Shown one piece after another: positions 6,381 through 12,954 of a stretch of 23,355 nucleotides of DNA (position 1 is the stretch's first letter; the number at the start of each line of letters is the position of its first letter). Source of the DNA: Patescibacteria group bacterium (lineage in GTDB: Bacteria > Patescibacteriota > Minisyncoccia > Minisyncoccales > UBA10102); contig JAHIUP010000039.1 of NCBI GenBank assembly GCA_018816925.1, positions 1-23,355 on the forward strand, in the 5' to 3' direction. The translations under genes and the position numbers were made by a program. The notes under the pieces are model-generated. The model made no database searches and was not told the origin of the DNA. It saw only the letters and a list, made by a program, of their open reading frames with translations.

Positions 6381-8141
6381 CTACATGCGCTCGGGCGCCT
6401 TCACACCCAGCAAACGCAGACCGTTGCTAAGGACATTGGCGGTCGCCGCAACCAGCAAAAGCCGAAAGTCCCGAAGCTCTTCTCTCTCTGCCTTCAATAC
6501 CGGATGCGCATGGTAAAAAGAGTTGAAGAGTTGCGCCGTCTCCATAAGGAAACCGCACACCGCGTGGGGCGCGAAGTTTTCTGCCGCATCCTCCACCACT
6601 TCCGGAAACCGATAGAGCATACGCAGTAAGGCACTCTCCTCCTTGGCTAAGCCAAGGATATCCCTTGGTTTAGCCAAGGATATACCTTGCTCGTTTGCTT
6701 TGCGGAGAATACTCTTACACCTCGCTGCCGTGTACTGAAGATAGGGTCCGCTGTCTCCTTCCAAGCTCAAGGACTTCTCTGTATCAAAGATAATATCTTT
6801 ACCCAAGGCAATTCGCAGGAGGGAATACTTTACCGCCCCCACCGCCACCATCTCTGCCACGTCTTCTTTCTCTTGAAGGGAAAGTCCTCCCTCGGACTGC
6901 GCCATAATCTCCCGCGCCCTTCCCTTTATTTCCTCAAGGAGCTCCTCTCCCGCCACCACCTTCCCAGTTCTGCTAGAGAGCTTGCCCGAGGGAAGCCGGA
7001 CCATACCATGGGAAATATGCACGGTCTTCTTCCTCAATTCTGGGGCGAGCAGTTCCAATGCCTTGAGCACCACCTTAAAATAGTCCACCACCTCCTTGCC
7101 CGTGACAATAATAGAAAGGTCGTAGGGGAAATCCTCGTACTTCCGGGGAGCCAATCCCAGCTCCTTTGCCTCGTAGGTGGGCAGGCCCTGGGAATTCACA
7201 AACACCCTGCTGTGGAGCCCGTACTCCTCTCCCGGAAACACTACAGCCCCCTCGCTCTTCTGAAATATGTTCTTTCGGAGACCTTCTTCCACGAGCTTCT
7301 TGCCTCGTTCTCCCACCTCGCTTTCAAAGTAGGAGAACTCGAAGCGGGTGCCGAGACGTTCGTAGATACGCTCAAAATACTCCAAGCTCCACGCCTTTCC
7401 CTTCTCATAGAGCTCTGCCGCCTCTGTTGCCCCCTCAAAGATTTTCTTGTTCAGTTCCGCTATTTCCTCTGCCGCCCCCTTGTCCTGCTCAAAGGCGGCC
7501 GCTCCCTTTGCGTACACCTGCCCAAGAAAATGCACGCGCTCGGGCAAAGACAGCTTCTCCAGCTCCTGGAGCTTCGTCGCCTCCTCGGCAAGCTTCCGTT
7601 CCATCCCCCATACCGCTTTTGCCACGTGCATGCCCACGTCCCCCTGGTAGTTCGCGCGTTTCACCTCGGCCCCCTGCGCCTCCATGAGACGAGATAAACA
7701 TTCCCCCACCGCATTGCTGTACAAATGCCCCACATGAAACTCCTTAAAGGGATTAGGGTCTGTAAACTCCACCATGACCTTCTTTCCTTTCGAGGACTTG
7801 GAGGTTCCGTACTTCTCTCCCTCCTTTACTGCCAGTTCCAGTTCTTCTGCGAGCGCTTCTTTGGAAAGAAAGAAGTTGATGAACCCCGCGCCCGCAACCT
7901 CCACGCGTTCAATGGTCTTTGGTTTGTGCTTCTCGAGAAATGCAAGGAGGAGTTCGCCTACCTCGCGGGGCGCCTTCTTCGTCTTGCTTGCGAGTACGAG
8001 GGCGGCGTTCGTGGAGTAATCCCCGTGCTCCAGGTTCTCGGGGCGCTCAAGAGCTATATCCCCAAAGCCAACTTTTCCCTCTTCAACGGAGAGCTGGCGG
8101 ACGGCATCGTGGAGCAACTTGACGAGTTCTTGACGAATCAT
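6381..8141 (-). CDS. argS: Arginyl-tRNA synthetase
   Basis: A 586-aa class I synthetase that charges tRNA-Arg. The N-terminal Add-1 tRNA-binding domain covers about residues 1-100 (GDIALERPENLEHGDYSTNA, then GAGFINFFLS). The HIGH motif is NPFKEFHVGHLYSNAVGE, with HVGH at 136-139, followed by NYQGDVGMH (164-172). The KMSKS region is GKLSSRTGK (386-394), a version without the classical first KMSK, as in many ArgRS. The C-terminal DALR anticodon-binding domain begins near 465 (GPYLQYTAARCKSILRKA) and ends LRLLGVKAPERM, close to the usual end of bacterial ArgRS. A small repeat-encoded insertion sits at residues 488-501 (separate entry). It is divergent from smpB with a 42-nt shared gap and lies upstream of ileS on the same strand. 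A cognate-type tRNA-Arg(CCG) is in this window at 20126. Confidence 0.97.
   Translation of the reverse strand: MIRQELVKLLHDAVRQLSVEEGKVGFGDIALERPENLEHGDYSTNAALVLASKTKKAPREVGELLLAFLEKHKPKTIERVEVAGAGFINFFLSKEALAEELELAVKEGEKYGTSKSSKGKKVMVEFTDPNPFKEFHVGHLYSNAVGECLSRLMEAQGAEVKRANYQGDVGMHVAKAVWGMERKLAEEATKLQELEKLSLPERVHFLGQVYAKGAAAFEQDKGAAEEIAELNKKIFEGATEAAELYEKGKAWSLEYFERIYERLGTRFEFSYFESEVGERGKKLVEEGLRKNIFQKSEGAVVFPGEEYGLHSRVFVNSQGLPTYEAKELGLAPRKYEDFPYDLSIIVTGKEVVDYFKVVLKALELLAPELRKKTVHISHGMVRLPSGKLSSRTGKVVAGEELLEEIKGRAREIMAQSEGGLSLQEKEDVAEMVAVGAVKYSLLRIALGKDIIFDTEKSLSLEGDSGPYLQYTAARCKSILRKANEQGISLAKPRDILGLAKEESALLRMLYRFPEVVEDAAENFAPHAVCGFLMETAQLFNSFYHAHPVLKAEREELRDFRLLLVAATANVLSNGLRLLGVKAPERM
6641..6679. 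repeat. Tandem palindromic microrepeat inside argS
   Basis: Two 17-nt palindrome-like units stand in tandem with a 22-nt period: CCTTGGCTAAGCCAAGG (6641-6657) and CCTTGGTTTAGCCAAGG (6663-6679), joined by ATATC; a degenerate third start (CCTTG) follows at 6685. Because 22 is not a multiple of 3, the copies are read in different frames, encoding SLAKPRD and LGLAKEE in ArgRS residues 488-501. Each unit can form an RNA hairpin in both strands. Confidence 0.8.
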
Positions 8142-8150
8142 TGCTATTTC

Positions 8151-8179
8151 AGTTTAGCGAAAATTCCCATAGAATGAAA
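8151..8179 (-). promoter_or_regulatory. Predicted promoter of argS, leaderless spacing
   Basis: The minus strand reads TTTCAT (8174-8179, weak), 17 nt, then TAAACT (8151-8156), with the argS ATG 9 nt further. It overlaps the opposing smpB -10 box within the 42-nt divergent gap. Confidence 0.35.
8170..8175 (+). promoter_or_regulatory. Predicted -10 box of smpB, leaderless spacing
   Basis: TAGAAT (5 of 6 consensus) lies 8 nt before the smpB ATG at 8184, and no Shine-Dalgarno is present in between. No convincing -35 is seen; TTTCAG at 17 nt spacing is poor. Confidence 0.4.
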
Positions 8180-8183
8180 GCGT

Positions 8184-8630
8184 ATGGCAAATCTCGCGGA
8201 AAACCGGAAAGCCCGTTTTGACTACGAAATCCTCAATACCCTGGAGGCGGGTTTGGTGTTGACGGGCCAGGAGGTAAAAGCGGCAAAACAGGGAAAAATG
8301 CAGCTTCCCGGCTCCTTTATTACTTTACGAAGAGGAGAGGCCTGGCTTGTGGGAGCCGTCATCCCTCCCTACCAGCCCGCCAATGCCCCTGCCGAGTACG
8401 ACCCCCAGCGGCCGAGAAAGCTCTTATTGAGAAAAGAAGAGCTTAGGGGACTGCAGGAAATACCAAAGGCCCAGGGATTGACGCTCATACCCTTAAAGGT
8501 GTATACTCTGAAAGGCAAGATAAAGCTGGAAGTAGGGACCGGAAGAGGGAAAAAGAAGCACGATAAACGGGAAACGCTTAAGCGGAAAGAGGCGGAACGC
8601 GAGATGCGCTCGCGCCTCAAGTACCGTTGA
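8184..8630 (+). CDS. smpB: SsrA-binding protein SmpB
   Basis: A 148-aa RNA-binding protein that carries tmRNA into stalled ribosomes. The family signature is clear: MANLAENRKARFDYEILNTL, then EAGLVLTGQEVKAAKQGKMQ, GSFITL, YDPQRPRKLLLRKEEL and LIPLKVYTLKGKIKLEVGTGRGKKKHDKRE. The basic tail (KRETLKRKEAEREMRSRLKYR) is the part that folds in the mRNA channel in this family. Length is usual (about 150 aa). Its partner gene, the tmRNA, begins 3 nt after the stop codon, so the two halves of the trans-translation system are adjacent and may be co-transcribed. It is divergent from argS. The start is the first ATG, 8 nt after a TAGAAT box. Confidence 0.98.
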   Translation: MANLAENRKARFDYEILNTLEAGLVLTGQEVKAAKQGKMQLPGSFITLRRGEAWLVGAVIPPYQPANAPAEYDPQRPRKLLLRKEELRGLQEIPKAQGLTLIPLKVYTLKGKIKLEVGTGRGKKKHDKRETLKRKEAEREMRSRLKYR

Positions 8631-8633
8631 CAT

Positions 8634-9075
8634 GGGGACGCATTGCCTCGACGGGGAGAAGGAAGGAAAATGTGCAGGCAGGGAGGCCGGTCTCCCTTGA
8701 ACCCCGTAAAGCAACGGAGTTGCCTTACGGGGTGAACAACCGGGGCACATTATCTGCCAACATATTCAGCCCGCAAAGGGCTCTTGCCTACGCCTAACAA
8801 GGCAAAAGGCCGTCTCTCCTTTTGATTCTCGATAAATAGGAGGCCGCAAGGCCGCCACTTATATACCGAGCTTGCTTGGTATATAAATTGGAAGAGGCGT
8901 CATTATCGAGAGAGGCGGGTTCCTTAGTAAGGCCCGGGGAACCATGCCTATTCATACGGGTCTGCAAGGGAAAGCGGTTTCGCCCAGTTCCCACGCTTTC
9001 CCACATATAACTGGGCTACGCCTGAAGATCGTTTTTCTTCCCCTTCTCGGACGCGGGTCACTCCCGCCGTCTCCA
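8634..9075 (+). ncRNA. ssrA: tmRNA (SsrA), one-piece
   Basis: The 5' end GGGGACG (8634-8640) pairs with CGTCTCC (9068-9074), including the G3-U70 wobble that AlaRS recognises; the discriminator is A9075 and CCA is not encoded (CAT follows). The D-arm-like CCTCGACGGGG is typical. Helix 2 forms between GAGAAGGAAGGAAAA near 8655 and a T/C-rich strand near 9030-9048. The mRNA-like part starts with GCC at 8756 and reads ANIFSPQRALAYA before TAA at 8795-8797, a normal-looking tag. Several strong hairpins (8701-8732, around 8860-8885) fit the pseudoknot region. The T-arm stem GCGGG/CCCGC (9053-9057, 9063-9067) is intact, but its loop is TCACT, 5 nt rather than 7. It lies between smpB and infC. Confidence 0.95.
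8756..8797 (+). other. tmRNA proteolysis-tag reading frame
   Basis: The resume codon is most likely GCC at 8756, giving the 13-residue tag ANIFSPQRALAYA and a TAA stop. The tag starts with A-N and ends in a small hydrophobic ALAYA, in the style of tags recognised by ClpXP and similar proteases, although the last three residues are AYA rather than LAA. The start is inferred from the tag pattern. Confidence 0.75.
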
Positions 9076-9098
9076 CATTCCTTTATAGAAAAAACACC

Positions 9099-9608
9099 TT
9101 GGCAGCGAAAGTTTTTGCAAACGAACAGATACGGGCAAAAGAGGTACGGCTCGTGGACGAAGCCGGGCAGCAGCTCGGAGTCGTACCGCTCGCAGAAGCC
9201 CTGCGCACCGCGAAAGAGCGGGGCTTTGACCTTATACAGGTGACCGAGAAGGTAGAGCCGCCAGTGGCAAAGCTCGGCAATTACGGAAAGTTCGTGTACC
9301 GGAAAGAGAAGCAAGAAAGGGGCGCTCGCAAGCACACGGGTGGGGAGCTCAAGGAAATCCGACTAAGCTTCAACATCTCCTCCCACGACAGGGAAACGAG
9401 GGCAAAGCAGGCAGAGAAGTTCCTCCTTAAGGGAGATAGGGTGCGCGTCACTCTCCCTCTCCGTGGACGGCAGAAGGCGCTCGAGGATTACGCGAGAGAA
9501 AAGATGCAAACCTTCCTCGCAGAACTCCAAGCGCTCATACCCTACAAGGTGGAACGAGAACTCAAAAGGGAACCACGAGGACTTGCGGTAATTGTGGCAA
9601 AACAATAA
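9099..9608 (+). CDS. infC: Translation initiation factor IF-3
   Basis: A 169-aa IF-3, which binds the 30S subunit, proofreads start-codon and initiator-tRNA choice and prevents early 50S joining. The N-terminal domain reads ANEQIRAKEVRLVDEAGQQL, then GVVPLAEALRTAKERGFDLI and PPVAKLGNYGKFVYRKEK. The C-terminal domain reads KEIRLSFNISSHDRETRAKQ, then FLLKGDRVRVTLPLRGR. The start is TTG at 9099, since no ATG or GTG stands near the family N-terminus and the protein aligns from residue 3 onward. A rare start codon in infC fits the known autoregulation of IF-3 in other bacteria. No Shine-Dalgarno is seen; a TATAGA lies 9 nt upstream. The gene begins 23 nt after the tmRNA and leads the infC-rpmI-rplT operon. 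Confidence 0.96.
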   Translation: MAAKVFANEQIRAKEVRLVDEAGQQLGVVPLAEALRTAKERGFDLIQVTEKVEPPVAKLGNYGKFVYRKEKQERGARKHTGGELKEIRLSFNISSHDRETRAKQAEKFLLKGDRVRVTLPLRGRQKALEDYAREKMQTFLAELQALIPYKVERELKREPRGLAVIVAKQ

Positions 9609-9624
9609 TATACGGTTTCAGAAT

Positions 9625-9819
9625 ATGGCAAAGCTAAAAACACGCAAGGCGCTTTCCAAGCGCTTCAAGATTACGAGGACAGGCAAGGTCCTCCGCCGTC
9701 CCATTGGCCAGGACCATTATCTGTCCAAACAAAGCGGAAAGGCGAGGAGAAATAAAAAGGGGTGGAAAGAATTGGGCCCGTCGGAAGCAAAAACCATAAA
9801 AAAGGCACTCTTTTCCTAG
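9625..9819 (+). CDS. rpmI: Ribosomal protein bL35
   Basis: A 64-aa basic ribosomal protein of the large subunit. It starts MAKLKTRKALSKRFKITRTG and continues KVLRRPIGQDHYLSKQSGKA, RRNKKGW and a short C-terminal helix (SEAKTIKKALFS). The internal ATG at 9625 is the true start: an upstream in-frame ATG at 9592 would add residues absent from the family and overlap the end of infC. It lies 16 nt after infC and 7 nt before rplT, the standard IF3-L35-L20 order. Confidence 0.96.
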   Translation: MAKLKTRKALSKRFKITRTGKVLRRPIGQDHYLSKQSGKARRNKKGWKELGPSEAKTIKKALFS

Positions 9820-9826
9820 AAATAAC

Positions 9827-10177
9827 ATGGCTCGGGTAAAACGTGGTACAACTGCAAGGAAGCGCCGCAAGAACGTGCTTAGCCACACGAAAGGGTTCAA
9901 GTGGGGAAGAAAATCCAAATACCGTCTCGCAAAGGACGCCCTTATTCATGCCTGGCAGTATGCCTACCGCGACCGGAAGGCAAAAAAGCGCACACTAAGG
10001 CGGCAATGGGAACTGCAGGTGAACGCTGCCTCAAGAGCCGCAGGGGTCTCCTACAGCCGCTTTATAGCTGGCCTTAAATCCCAGAATATTGAGTTAGACC
10101 GAAAGATGCTTGCGAAGCTTGCGAACGACAAGCCCGAGCTCTTTCTCCAGGTACTTAGCAAAACAAAAAAGGGCTAG
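9827..10177 (+). CDS. rplT: Ribosomal protein bL20
   Basis: A 116-aa protein of normal length. MARVKRGTTARKRRKNVLSH and TKGFKWGRKSKYRLAKDALI are typical of the basic RNA-binding N-terminal extension that threads into 23S rRNA. The globular C-terminal part (LRRQWELQVNAASRAAGVSY, then SRFIAGLKSQNIELDRKMLA, then KLAND) is standard. bL20 acts in 50S assembly and, in other bacteria, represses its own operon by binding the leader. No such leader structure stands out in the short gaps here. Its TAG stop (10175-10177) overlaps the stop of the convergent Nudix gene in the sequence CTAG. Confidence 0.97.
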   Translation: MARVKRGTTARKRRKNVLSHTKGFKWGRKSKYRLAKDALIHAWQYAYRDRKAKKRTLRRQWELQVNAASRAAGVSYSRFIAGLKSQNIELDRKMLAKLANDKPELFLQVLSKTKKG

Positions 10178-10623
10178 TTCCGCACGCGGCCCGCTTTCTT
10201 GAGATATTCCTGTGCCCTCGTGATCATCCTCCTCGCGTTTACAAACGTGAGCTGTTTTTTTGCCTCTTTATACGGAAGCCACCGAAAACCGAGGTGTTCA
10301 TCGGAAATACGCACTTTCTTGCGCCCTGCCTCCGCGAGAAAAAACACAACGGTTTTAGATATCCGCTGTTTTTGGACCTGAAAGAAATAATGAATGCGCT
10401 CGCAGTATCCATTCTGAAACACAATATCCGTAAGTCCGGTTTCCTCCTCAACCTCGCGCCTTGCTGTATCCAGTTCCCTCTCCCCTTTCTCTATGTGTCC
10501 CTTGGGCAAATCCCAATACTCGCCCTTGGCTTTCGCGGAAGTGGGATAGTGGAGCAAAAGGTACAAAGGTCCTTCCTTCTCCATGCGGAATACGACTGCT
10601 CCTGCTGATTTCTCGTTTCTCAT
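10174..10623 (-). CDS. Nudix hydrolase, diadenosine-tetraphosphatase-like
   Basis: A 149-aa cytoplasmic hydrolase of nucleoside diphosphate-linked substrates. The full Nudix box GX5EX7REUXEEXGU is at residues 42-64 (GHIEKGERE...RREVEEETGL). It starts KSAGAVVFR and has YWDLPKGHIEKGE before the box, plus the later FLAEA and a W-P-Y segment (FRWLPYKEAKKQLTF). This style is typical of bis(5'-nucleosyl)-tetraphosphatases (Ap4A type). Substrate choice cannot be read from sequence with certainty. The ATG overlaps the end of the upstream membrane-protein gene by 4 nt (ATGA, 10620-10623), so translation is coupled. The stop overlaps the convergent rplT stop by 3 nt. Confidence 0.92.
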   Translation of the reverse strand: MRNEKSAGAVVFRMEKEGPLYLLLHYPTSAKAKGEYWDLPKGHIEKGERELDTARREVEEETGLTDIVFQNGYCERIHYFFQVQKQRISKTVVFFLAEAGRKKVRISDEHLGFRWLPYKEAKKQLTFVNARRMITRAQEYLKKAGRVRN

Positions 10624-11612
10624 GAACGAAAGAATTTCCCAAACACTTCCATCACCTTCCCCCGAAGGAGGAGGAGGACCACGTGCGCCACGAGCACGAT
10701 GCCCAAGAGAGCCGCCGCCGCCTCCACCGTACGCATGAGGAATGCAAAAGCAACCCCAGTAGAAGAGCCCCCACCGAAGGCCTCAAAGGCGAACGCCTGG
10801 ATGGCGTCATGGGAACCAAGGGAAGCGGGAATGGGAACGAACAAAGCAAGATATTGAAAGGACAATATGGAAAGGGCGGCAAAAAACCCGAAATACTTTC
10901 CCAGGAACAAGAGAAGAAGCCAGGCCCGCGAAAGCGCAATACCGCTCTTCAAAAACGACCAGAAAAGCCCTTCCCACATTGCTCTGCTGTTCCAGCGGAA
11001 GAAACGAAATACCTCGTGCTCGAGCTCCCACATGTCTTGCAGCTGGTTGCGCCTCACAAACAGCCGGAGGATACTCTTGCGCCTAAAACTCCGAGAGTAG
11101 AGAAAGACAACGGCTGCCGCAAGCAGGAGAAGAATCCCCAGGGAAATCGAAAGGAGCTGCGGAGAAGCGCTTCCAGTTCTCCACAAAAAGAACCACACCC
11201 CCAAAAAGATAACAGGAATGTAGGCGGTAATCTCTAGGAGACGGTCTATGATGTTGGAAGCAAAGGCCTTGGAGAAAGGGACGTCGTGGAGCTTACGTGC
11301 GGCATACGTCCGAAACAACTCGGCTCCCAGGAACATCATGGGGGTAAAAAACATAATAGTAAAACTCCCCATATAGATCTGCCAAAGCCGAGAGAAGGGA
11401 ATGGCATACCCCTGGCTCCGGAGAATGACGCGCCATCTCACTGCTCCCGCTCCCAGCATAAAGAATGTGAGAAGGAATATGGAGAAACCCTTTGGGCCGG
11501 AGAACAGGGAAAGCGAGTATTGGATTTCCTCCCAACCTATCCTCTGCACAACCCACGCGAACAGTCCGATTCCGAGAAAGAGAAATAATAGAAAAAGAAG
11601 AAGCCGTTTCAT
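10620..11612 (-). CDS. Lysylphosphatidylglycerol-synthase TM region / flippase-like membrane protein
   Basis: A 330-aa integral membrane protein with about 7-8 hydrophobic segments. The family pattern of PF03706-type proteins is visible: VRWRVILRSQGYAIPFSRLW, then FFTPMMFLGAELFRTYAARK (the TP..GaE.fR.Y motif), then NIIDRLLEI, then a late YLALFVPIPASLGSHDAIQA. Members of this family (LPG synthase N-terminal domain, YbhN, AglD) act on lipid-linked amino acids or sugars, or are proposed flippases. The soluble aminoacyl-transferase domain of MprF is absent, so this is the membrane part alone; the substrate is unknown. A TATAAT box stands 11 nt before the ATG. It is divergent from the HD-domain gene and followed by the coupled Nudix gene. 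Confidence 0.85.
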   Translation of the reverse strand: MKRLLLFLLFLFLGIGLFAWVVQRIGWEEIQYSLSLFSGPKGFSIFLLTFFMLGAGAVRWRVILRSQGYAIPFSRLWQIYMGSFTIMFFTPMMFLGAELFRTYAARKLHDVPFSKAFASNIIDRLLEITAYIPVIFLGVWFFLWRTGSASPQLLSISLGILLLLAAAVVFLYSRSFRRKSILRLFVRRNQLQDMWELEHEVFRFFRWNSRAMWEGLFWSFLKSGIALSRAWLLLLFLGKYFGFFAALSILSFQYLALFVPIPASLGSHDAIQAFAFEAFGGGSSTGVAFAFLMRTVEAAAALLGIVLVAHVVLLLLRGKVMEVFGKFFRS

Positions 11613-11623
11613 ACCAATAGTCC

Positions 11624-11629
11624 ATTATA
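11624..11629 (-). promoter_or_regulatory. Predicted -10 box for the flippase-like/Nudix unit
   Basis: A perfect TATAAT on the minus strand stands 11 nt before the ATG at 11612. The -35 at 17 nt (TTTCTT) is poor. A 13-nt inverted repeat, ACGGG-AAA-CCCGT (11629-11641), falls within the spacer and could be an operator. Confidence 0.5.
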
Positions 11630-11654
11630 CGGGAAACCCGTGAAAGAAGAAACC

Positions 11655-11683
11655 TTGCTGTTTTACTCCTCTCTCGTTATGAT
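11655..11683 (+). promoter_or_regulatory. Predicted promoter of the HD-domain gene, leaderless spacing
   Basis: TTGCTG (11655-11660), 17 nt, TATGAT (11678-11683), then 6 nt to the GTG start at 11690. Transcription would begin at the start codon itself. Confidence 0.5.
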
Positions 11684-11689
11684 AAACAC

Positions 11690-12343
11690 GTGGAAACGCG
11701 ACCGGATCCGCTCATAGCTTTATTCAGGAAAATAGGAGAAATAAAGCGCCTCAAGCAGCGCGGTTTTGTTCTTCGAGAGGTGGCGGATCCGCCAACAGTA
11801 GGCGCGCATGGATTTCGAGAGGCGCTTATGGGCTGGATATTCGCGAGCATGGGCGAGAAAAAAATGGACGCGGCAAAGATAATAAAAACCACGCTCATCC
11901 ATGACCTGTGCGCTGGATACGCAGGTGATTTCACCCCTTACGAGCCAATCCTTGAAAAAACAGGGGGCGGCTCCACGCAGAAAAAACTCTTCGAAAAGTG
12001 GGTGCATCTTTCCAAAAAAGAAAAGGAGCTTTCCTATGACCGGCAACGGGCTGCAGAACAGAAGTGCTTAAGCGTTCTTCTGAAGGATCTCCCTGAACGC
12101 ATCAAAAAAGAGATGGAAATGCTGTGGTACGATTATGAACAGGGCCGAACGCGAGAAGGAAGATTCGTGCAACAAATTGATATGCTCGAGAACTTCCTCC
12201 AAGCGCTTGAATACTGGGCACAAGATGCAACGTTCCCAATCGAGTCCTGGTGGCACCAAATAAAAGAGCTCCTCACAGAACCCATACTCATCGAATTTCT
12301 CTCCGCCCTTGATAAAGAATTCCACGGAAAGGCAAAGGGGTAG
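11690..12343 (+). CDS. HD-domain protein, HDDC2/YfbR-like 5'-deoxynucleotidase
   Basis: A 217-aa metal-dependent phosphohydrolase. The order of HD motifs is RGFVLREVADPPTVGAHGFR (H40), TTLIHDLCAGYAGDFTPYE (H71-D72, D80) and FVQQIDMLENFLQALEYW (D164), which is the H...HD...D metal set of the HDDC2/YfbR group. Known members release phosphate from deoxynucleoside 5'-monophosphates, so a role in pyrimidine salvage with nearby cdd is plausible. The start is GTG at 11690, because the ATG at 11679 is in another frame and ends quickly. No Shine-Dalgarno is present; a TATGAT box lies 6 nt before the GTG. The stop codon lies inside a palindromic terminator shared with the convergent cdd. Confidence 0.87.
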   Translation: METRPDPLIALFRKIGEIKRLKQRGFVLREVADPPTVGAHGFREALMGWIFASMGEKKMDAAKIIKTTLIHDLCAGYAGDFTPYEPILEKTGGGSTQKKLFEKWVHLSKKEKELSYDRQRAAEQKCLSVLLKDLPERIKKEMEMLWYDYEQGRTREGRFVQQIDMLENFLQALEYWAQDATFPIESWWHQIKELLTEPILIEFLSALDKEFHGKAKG

Positions 12344-12360
12344 CGCTAGCGCTACCCCTT
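12335..12360. terminator. Perfect palindromic bidirectional terminator between HD gene and cdd
   Basis: Positions 12335-12360 form a perfect 26-bp palindrome centred at 12347/12348, with arms AAGGGGTAGCGC and GCGCTACCCCTT. It contains the TAG stop of the HD gene (12341-12343). Both convergent genes run into it, so it fits a bidirectional terminator, though the T-tracts are short. Confidence 0.65.
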
Positions 12361-12374
12361 CTTGCTCTGTTGGG

Positions 12375-12890
12375 CTATCCTGCACGAGGTTCTGAATGTA
12401 CTAGATTATGTGGTCCAAAGGGTACTGGGTAGAGATCTCCTAGAGTACATCTAAGTATCTTGGAGAAATCGGTAGTTGCGAGAAGAACCAGAAACGATCC
12501 TCCAACTCCAGAGCGGAACGCATACTCCTGCATCACTTGAAGACACAGGCCGCAACTTGACGCAATCTCTGTAGTGGCGAGGCCTTCTTGCCCACGGGTT
12601 ACAATCGCAATACCGACACACTGATCTCCATATCCAAGGGAGTGGGCTGTTAGGAGCGCGCAACGCTCCCCACAAATAGAGGCGCCAAACGAAGCGTTCT
12701 CCACATTCGCCCCAAGAATGAGATCTCCCCTTCCTTGAGTCATTACAGCCACTCCAACACTAAACCCGGAGTAGGGATTGTAGGGTCCTGGGTCGTCGAG
12801 CATCCTCCGCGCCCCGTTCAAAAGTTCCTGTTCCTTCTGGGACAGGTCGCTGAACTCGAGGTACTCGAGTGCCTTTTGCGCTATTACCAA
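12375..12890 (-). CDS. cdd: Cytidine deaminase
   Basis: A 171-aa zinc enzyme deaminating cytidine or deoxycytidine to the uridine form. It has GPYNPYSGFSVGVAV near 35-49, ANVENASFGASICGERCALL (61-80) with zinc ligand C73 and catalytic E75, and SSCGLCLQV (111-119) with zinc ligands C113 and C116. The usual P of SPC is replaced by S. The start is TTG at 12890, supported by a strong Shine-Dalgarno (AAGGAGG, spacing 5); no ATG or GTG stands nearby. Length is slightly above the usual 130-150 aa because of a short N-terminal extension (KALEYLEFSDLSQKEQELLN) and a C-terminal tail. It lies 64 nt downstream of greA on the same strand. EndoQ and an HD nucleotidase, both concerned with deaminated or free nucleotides, are close by. 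Confidence 0.92.
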   Translation of the reverse strand: MVIAQKALEYLEFSDLSQKEQELLNGARRMLDDPGPYNPYSGFSVGVAVMTQGRGDLILGANVENASFGASICGERCALLTAHSLGYGDQCVGIAIVTRGQEGLATTEIASSCGLCLQVMQEYAFRSGVGGSFLVLLATTDFSKILRCTLGDLYPVPFGPHNLVHSEPRAG

Positions 12891-12954
12891 ATCGTCCTCC
12901 TTCCGACAGAATACCTCGTGCAGTCCAACGGGAAAGAGCTACTTCTTTCTTACC

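Noticed and set aside
8626..8631. TTGACA just before the tmRNA
   Set aside because: It ends 2 nt before the tmRNA 5' end, so it cannot be its -35 box, and no -10 follows at the right distance outside the mature RNA.
9592..9624. Upstream ATG for bL35
   Set aside because: It would add 11 residues (MWQNNNIRFQN) absent from the family and overlap the end of infC; MAKLKTRKA is the universal bL35 start.
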